From the NCBI GenBank assembly GCA_033722415.1, contig JAWVZC010000167.1:1-8838 (forward strand): a stretch of DNA of 8,838 nucleotides, given 5' to 3'. Positions within the stretch are counted from its first letter, which is position 1. Each line of letters opens with the position of its first letter. A program made the translations under genes and the position numbers. Of this stretch, positions 5,796 through 8,838 are shown piece after piece. Below the pieces are notes generated by a model that was not told where the DNA came from, did no database searches, and saw only the letters and a program-made list of their open reading frames with translations. This DNA is from JAMQKA01 sp033722415 (GTDB taxonomy: Bacteria > Bacteroidota > Rhodothermia > Balneolales > Balneolaceae).

Positions 5796-8138
5796 ATGTC
5801 GGGATTTTTTCACAAAACGCTCACCAAGCGTCTGTCGGCGGTATTTTTTGTCATTTTTTCGGTGTGGTGGGGGCTGTTTTTGACCTCACCCCCCGCCCCG
5901 AAACCGGTTGATGCCCCGGAAGCCGAATTTTCCGCCGAGCGTGCATATACCCACGTCCAGTCGATTGCCGAAGCTCCCCACATGCTGGGTACCGCCGAGC
6001 ATGACTCGGTTCGGCGCTACATCCTGCGGGAACTGCGGAACCTGGGATTGAAGCCCAGAGTCGAGACGGGGATAAGTTTGGTCACCTTTCGCGGTTATCA
6101 CGCCGCCCGTACCCAAAATATCATCGCCCGCCTGGAGGGTGCTGATTCCGATCGAACAATCCTGCTGATGGCTCACTACGACTCGGTACCCTATGCCCCC
6201 GGTGCCGCCGACGACGCCGCGGGGGTAGCCGCTATCCTGGAGGTACTACGGGCAATCAGGGCGGGTGAACCGCTTCATCACGATCTGCTGGTCTTGCTTA
6301 CCGACGGGGAGGAGCTGGGGCTGATGGGTGCTCGCCATTTTGCGGAAAACAGTCCACTGCTGGATGAAGTGGACCTGGTCCTGAATCTCGAGGCCCGGGG
6401 CAGCAGCGGCAGTTCCATTATGTTTGAAACCAACAGCGGAAATGCGAACCTGATACCGCAGTTTGCCGAATCAACCGGGAACGCCGTCGCCAATTCACTG
6501 ACCTACGCCGTTTACAAGATCCTGCCCAACGACACCGACTTTACGGTTTTTAAACCCTGCGATCTCCAGGGACTCAACTACGGGTTTATTGATGATTACC
6601 TGGATTACCACACCATGCAGGACAACCCCGCCAACCTTTCGCTTCCAAGCCTGCAGCATCACGGTGAAAATATACTCGACAATGTGCGCTATTTCGGCAA
6701 CCGTTCCGGGAAGCTTACGGCCGACTCGGATCTTGTCTACTTCAATGGCCCTTTCGGGGGGATCATCTACTATCCGGAAAGCTGGACGCCCCTGCTGGTA
6801 AGTATGACACTGCTCCTGTTCGCCATTTTCCTGGTTATCGCACACCAGCGGTTCTGGATCTCATTGCGGGGGGTGATGATCGGGTTTGCGGCCTATTTTG
6901 GGATAATCATTGTCGCTGCAGGAATTACCTGGTTTGGGTGGTCGTTTATCCGGGAGGTGCTTCGCCCGGAGTACCACTGGCTGCGTCAAGGGGAAACATA
7001 TGCCTCCAGATGGTACCTTTGGTTCTTTATCACGCTGGTCTCCGTACTTGCCATACCATGGTTGAAATGGATCCAATCCAAAACAGGTATTATTAATCTC
7101 ATTGCCGGTATTTTTACGACCTGGACCGTACTTCTGCTTGGAACAGCGTATCTCCTGCCGGCAGCCCATTACCTGCTGCTGTGGCCGCTGTTTTTCGGTA
7201 TCGTAGGGCTCCTTCTCTCCGGGGAAGAAATCCATACCGGTGAATGGTCGTGGAGAACCCTCTTGATACTCGCCTTCTGCTTGTTCATACCGCTATTTCT
7301 TTTCCCGTTCTACATTACATTGGTGCAGGTGGCATTGACAACCCGGATGGTAGCTGCGAGTATTCTCCTTTATATGCTGCTGTTCGGTATGCTCTGGCCT
7401 CTTCTCGAACTAATAAACGGAAAACAGGATAAGCAGATCTACGCGATGCTCGCGGGAGCCCTTATTTTATTATTTACCGGCGCAACACTGAATGACGGGT
7501 ATACCCCGGCCCAGAAGAAACAGAACAGCCTCGTCTTCTTTTCGAACCTTGATACAGGCAAAAACTACTGGGTATCAACAAACCGGTCGACCGACGACTG
7601 GACTGCCCACTTCCTGGGTGAGAGCCCGGGTGATACCACCATGCCGGAAGTGCCGGTGTTTCAAAACCGGCCCCTGCTGTTTAATCCCGCCCCCGATGCC
7701 GCCCTGAAGGCGCCAAAAATTGAACTGCTGGCGCAAGAAATTGAGGATTCAATCCGAACGGTCACTCTGCGTTTCAGCTATGATCTACCCGCGCAGGCCG
7801 TAACCATCGATTTTTCCGACGATTTACAGGTCTGGAAAGCCAGCCTGGAAGGCAAGACGATCTTCAATGCGCATGATCCGCTGGACGAGCAGCCCGAAAT
7901 ACTTAACCGGGTAACCTACTTCCGTGATTTCAGGTCGCCGTTTGTGATGAGCCTCACATACCGGAACCGATCCTCGTCCCCCGAAATCAGGGTTACCTCA
8001 TATCATACCGATTTTCCGGACATTCTGATGAACCGATACCCGGAACGCCCTTCCCATACCATGCCTGCTCCATCCCCTTTTACCACCGGGCGTATCTGGA
8101 CCCGTTCGTTAGAATTCGAAAATCTTGCCCGCGAATAG
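5796..8138 (+). CDS. multi-pass membrane M28 zinc aminopeptidase, Pff1/ERMP1-like
   Basis: M28 enzymes are di-zinc exopeptidases that release N-terminal amino acids. The 780-residue protein has a first hydrophobic segment (about 12-30), then a peptidase domain (about 45-300). All metal and catalytic positions are visible: His127 and Asp129 in AHYDS, Asp139 in GAADDAAG, the Glu172-Glu173 pair in DGEELGLMGA (general base and zinc ligand), Glu199 in NLEARG, and His272 in DYHTMQD. About eight further membrane segments lie near 331-349, 357-378, 405-421, 431-450, 455-475, 486-507, 514-537 and 547-563. A soluble tail of about 210 residues follows, for which I recognise no domain. With the even helix count, the peptidase and the tail would lie on the same side, presumably the periplasm. 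This layout is like the yeast vacuolar protease Pff1 and animal ERMP1. The natural substrate is unknown. The ATG at 5796 lies 32 bp after the reductase stop. Confidence 0.92.
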   Translation: MSGFFHKTLTKRLSAVFFVIFSVWWGLFLTSPPAPKPVDAPEAEFSAERAYTHVQSIAEAPHMLGTAEHDSVRRYILRELRNLGLKPRVETGISLVTFRGYHAARTQNIIARLEGADSDRTILLMAHYDSVPYAPGAADDAAGVAAILEVLRAIRAGEPLHHDLLVLLTDGEELGLMGARHFAENSPLLDEVDLVLNLEARGSSGSSIMFETNSGNANLIPQFAESTGNAVANSLTYAVYKILPNDTDFTVFKPCDLQGLNYGFIDDYLDYHTMQDNPANLSLPSLQHHGENILDNVRYFGNRSGKLTADSDLVYFNGPFGGIIYYPESWTPLLVSMTLLLFAIFLVIAHQRFWISLRGVMIGFAAYFGIIIVAAGITWFGWSFIREVLRPEYHWLRQGETYASRWYLWFFITLVSVLAIPWLKWIQSKTGIINLIAGIFTTWTVLLLGTAYLLPAAHYLLLWPLFFGIVGLLLSGEEIHTGEWSWRTLLILAFCLFIPLFLFPFYITLVQVALTTRMVAASILLYMLLFGMLWPLLELINGKQDKQIYAMLAGALILLFTGATLNDGYTPAQKKQNSLVFFSNLDTGKNYWVSTNRSTDDWTAHFLGESPGDTTMPEVPVFQNRPLLFNPAPDAALKAPKIELLAQEIEDSIRTVTLRFSYDLPAQAVTIDFSDDLQVWKASLEGKTIFNAHDPLDEQPEILNRVTYFRDFRSPFVMSLTYRNRSSSPEIRVTSYHTDFPDILMNRYPERPSHTMPAPSPFTTGRIWTRSLEFENLARE

Positions 8139-8143
8139 CATGC

Positions 8144-8838
8144 TTATTCATACATCTCATCAAGATCGGCACGGGCCAGATCCACATAAAATTCGGCCAG
8201 TGTTCGGGTAATTTCCCGGAACATCCGCTCTCCTTTCTCCGCCGATGCCATTTTCGGATTTCCGACCCCGGTGTCCTCGGTAGCCTGCGACCACTGCCGC
8301 TCGGCCCACGCCCAGTGTTCGCGGAGTGCTTTTACCCGGAAGGGATGTTCACGGCCCTCACCGGCCTCCTCAAGCGGCCGAACCAGCTCGGGAGTAAAAT
8401 ACATGATCAGGCTGGTCTCCATCTCTTCGGCATGATCTCCCTCCGGATTGTCCAGGTAACGGGCTTTGTCAAAGCACTGGAACCAGTTGCAGAACGAAAG
8501 AAACATATCCGGGTATTTGACACCCAGTTCCCGCAATATCGGTTTGAAGTTGTTGCCCCCGTGACTGTTCAGCACCAGTAGCTTGTGGATTCCCTGGCGG
8601 TTCAGCACCTCGATCACGTCGTCGAGTACGGCCGCCTGCGTACTGGGATGCATGTTCATGTCCAATTTGATATCGGTCTGCCCGGTATTTACGCCAAATG
8701 GAATTGTCGGTAACACCATCACCCCTGCACCCTCTTCCCAGGCCAGGCGCGCGGCCCGGATGCCCGATAGGGTGGTCTCCTCGACGAACACATGCGCCGC
8801 CATGGTCACGCAGGCGGCCACGGGCCGGCTGGCCGCGT
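8144..8838 (-). CDS. creatininase family protein, 5' end outside the window
   Basis: The creatininase fold hydrolyses cyclic or linear amides (creatinine, formamides, others) using two metal ions; the substrate here is unknown. The minus-strand frame is open from the stop at 8144-8146 to the window edge, giving about 230 residues; the GTG at 8821 is probably not the real start. Counted from that GTG, visible family motifs are LPTIPFGVNTGQ (37-48), NSHGGNN (85-91) with a metal-binding histidine, GDHAEEMETS (128-137), DTGVGNP (183-189) and ASAEKGER (192-199). These fit a Bacteroidota-type creatininase clade rather than true creatinine amidohydrolases. The family's first metal motif (Glu-x-His, then Asp near a HLP segment) normally lies shortly before the conserved ARLAWEEG block (24-31), yet the visible residues there, AACVTMAAHVFVEETT, do not show it. 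Either the motif lies further upstream off the window, or this copy is altered at its N-terminus. It converges on the M28 gene with 5 bp between stops. Confidence 0.83.
   Translation of the reverse strand, partial: AASRPVAACVTMAAHVFVEETTLSGIRAARLAWEEGAGVMVLPTIPFGVNTGQTDIKLDMNMHPSTQAAVLDDVIEVLNRQGIHKLLVLNSHGGNNFKPILRELGVKYPDMFLSFCNWFQCFDKARYLDNPEGDHAEEMETSLIMYFTPELVRPLEEAGEGREHPFRVKALREHWAWAERQWSQATEDTGVGNPKMASAEKGERMFREITRTLAEFYVDLARADLDEMYE

Noticed and set aside
1..8838. Search for defence islands, toxin-antitoxin pairs, retrons, prophage, transposons, CRISPR arrays and tRNA genes
   Set aside because: No matching genes, repeated arrays, terminal inverted repeats or cloverleaf sequences were seen; the window reads as ordinary chromosomal genes.

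Overview
This 8.8 kb window carries ordinary chromosomal housekeeping and peripheral-metabolism genes. Its make-up suggests a Bacteroidota-like bacterium, possibly Balneolota/Rhodothermota. That placement is inference from three things: moderate G+C in genes (mid-50s to low 60s percent in stretches I counted), almost no Shine-Dalgarno sequences ahead of the genes, and the flavour of the protein families. No rRNA, tRNA, CRISPR array, insertion sequence, phage gene or integrase was seen.

Layout. On the left, an endonuclease V gene (minus strand) diverges from an AzgA/PbuG-type purine permease (plus strand) across a 67 bp gap. Both deal with hypoxanthine chemistry, one in DNA repair and one in base uptake. 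After the permease, 44 bp on, come two overlapping plus-strand reading frames: a 97-residue, three-helix membrane protein and a 226-residue M23 (LytM) zinc metallopeptidase with a complete set of metal ligands. They overlap by 10 bp at an A6 run and look like the two halves of one four-helix membrane-anchored M23 peptidase. A 344 bp A+T-rich gap follows, holding no convincing gene.

From 3556 to 8138 three genes run on the plus strand: a PLP-dependent aromatic-amino-acid-type decarboxylase, a short-chain dehydrogenase/reductase 78 bp later, and a large nine-helix M28 zinc aminopeptidase of the Pff1/ERMP1 type 32 bp after that. The spacing suggests the last two are co-transcribed. The M28 gene meets a minus-strand creatininase-family gene tail to tail with only 5 bp between stop codons; that gene runs off the right edge.

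I see no convincing undescribed multi-gene system. The items most worth a second look are the split M23 gene at 2247-3211 and the creatininase fragment, whose visible N-terminal part does not show the family's first metal-binding motif. Two peptidases, an amino-acid decarboxylase and an amidohydrolase-family gene fit peptide and amino-acid turnover, but nothing in the sequence ties them into one pathway.
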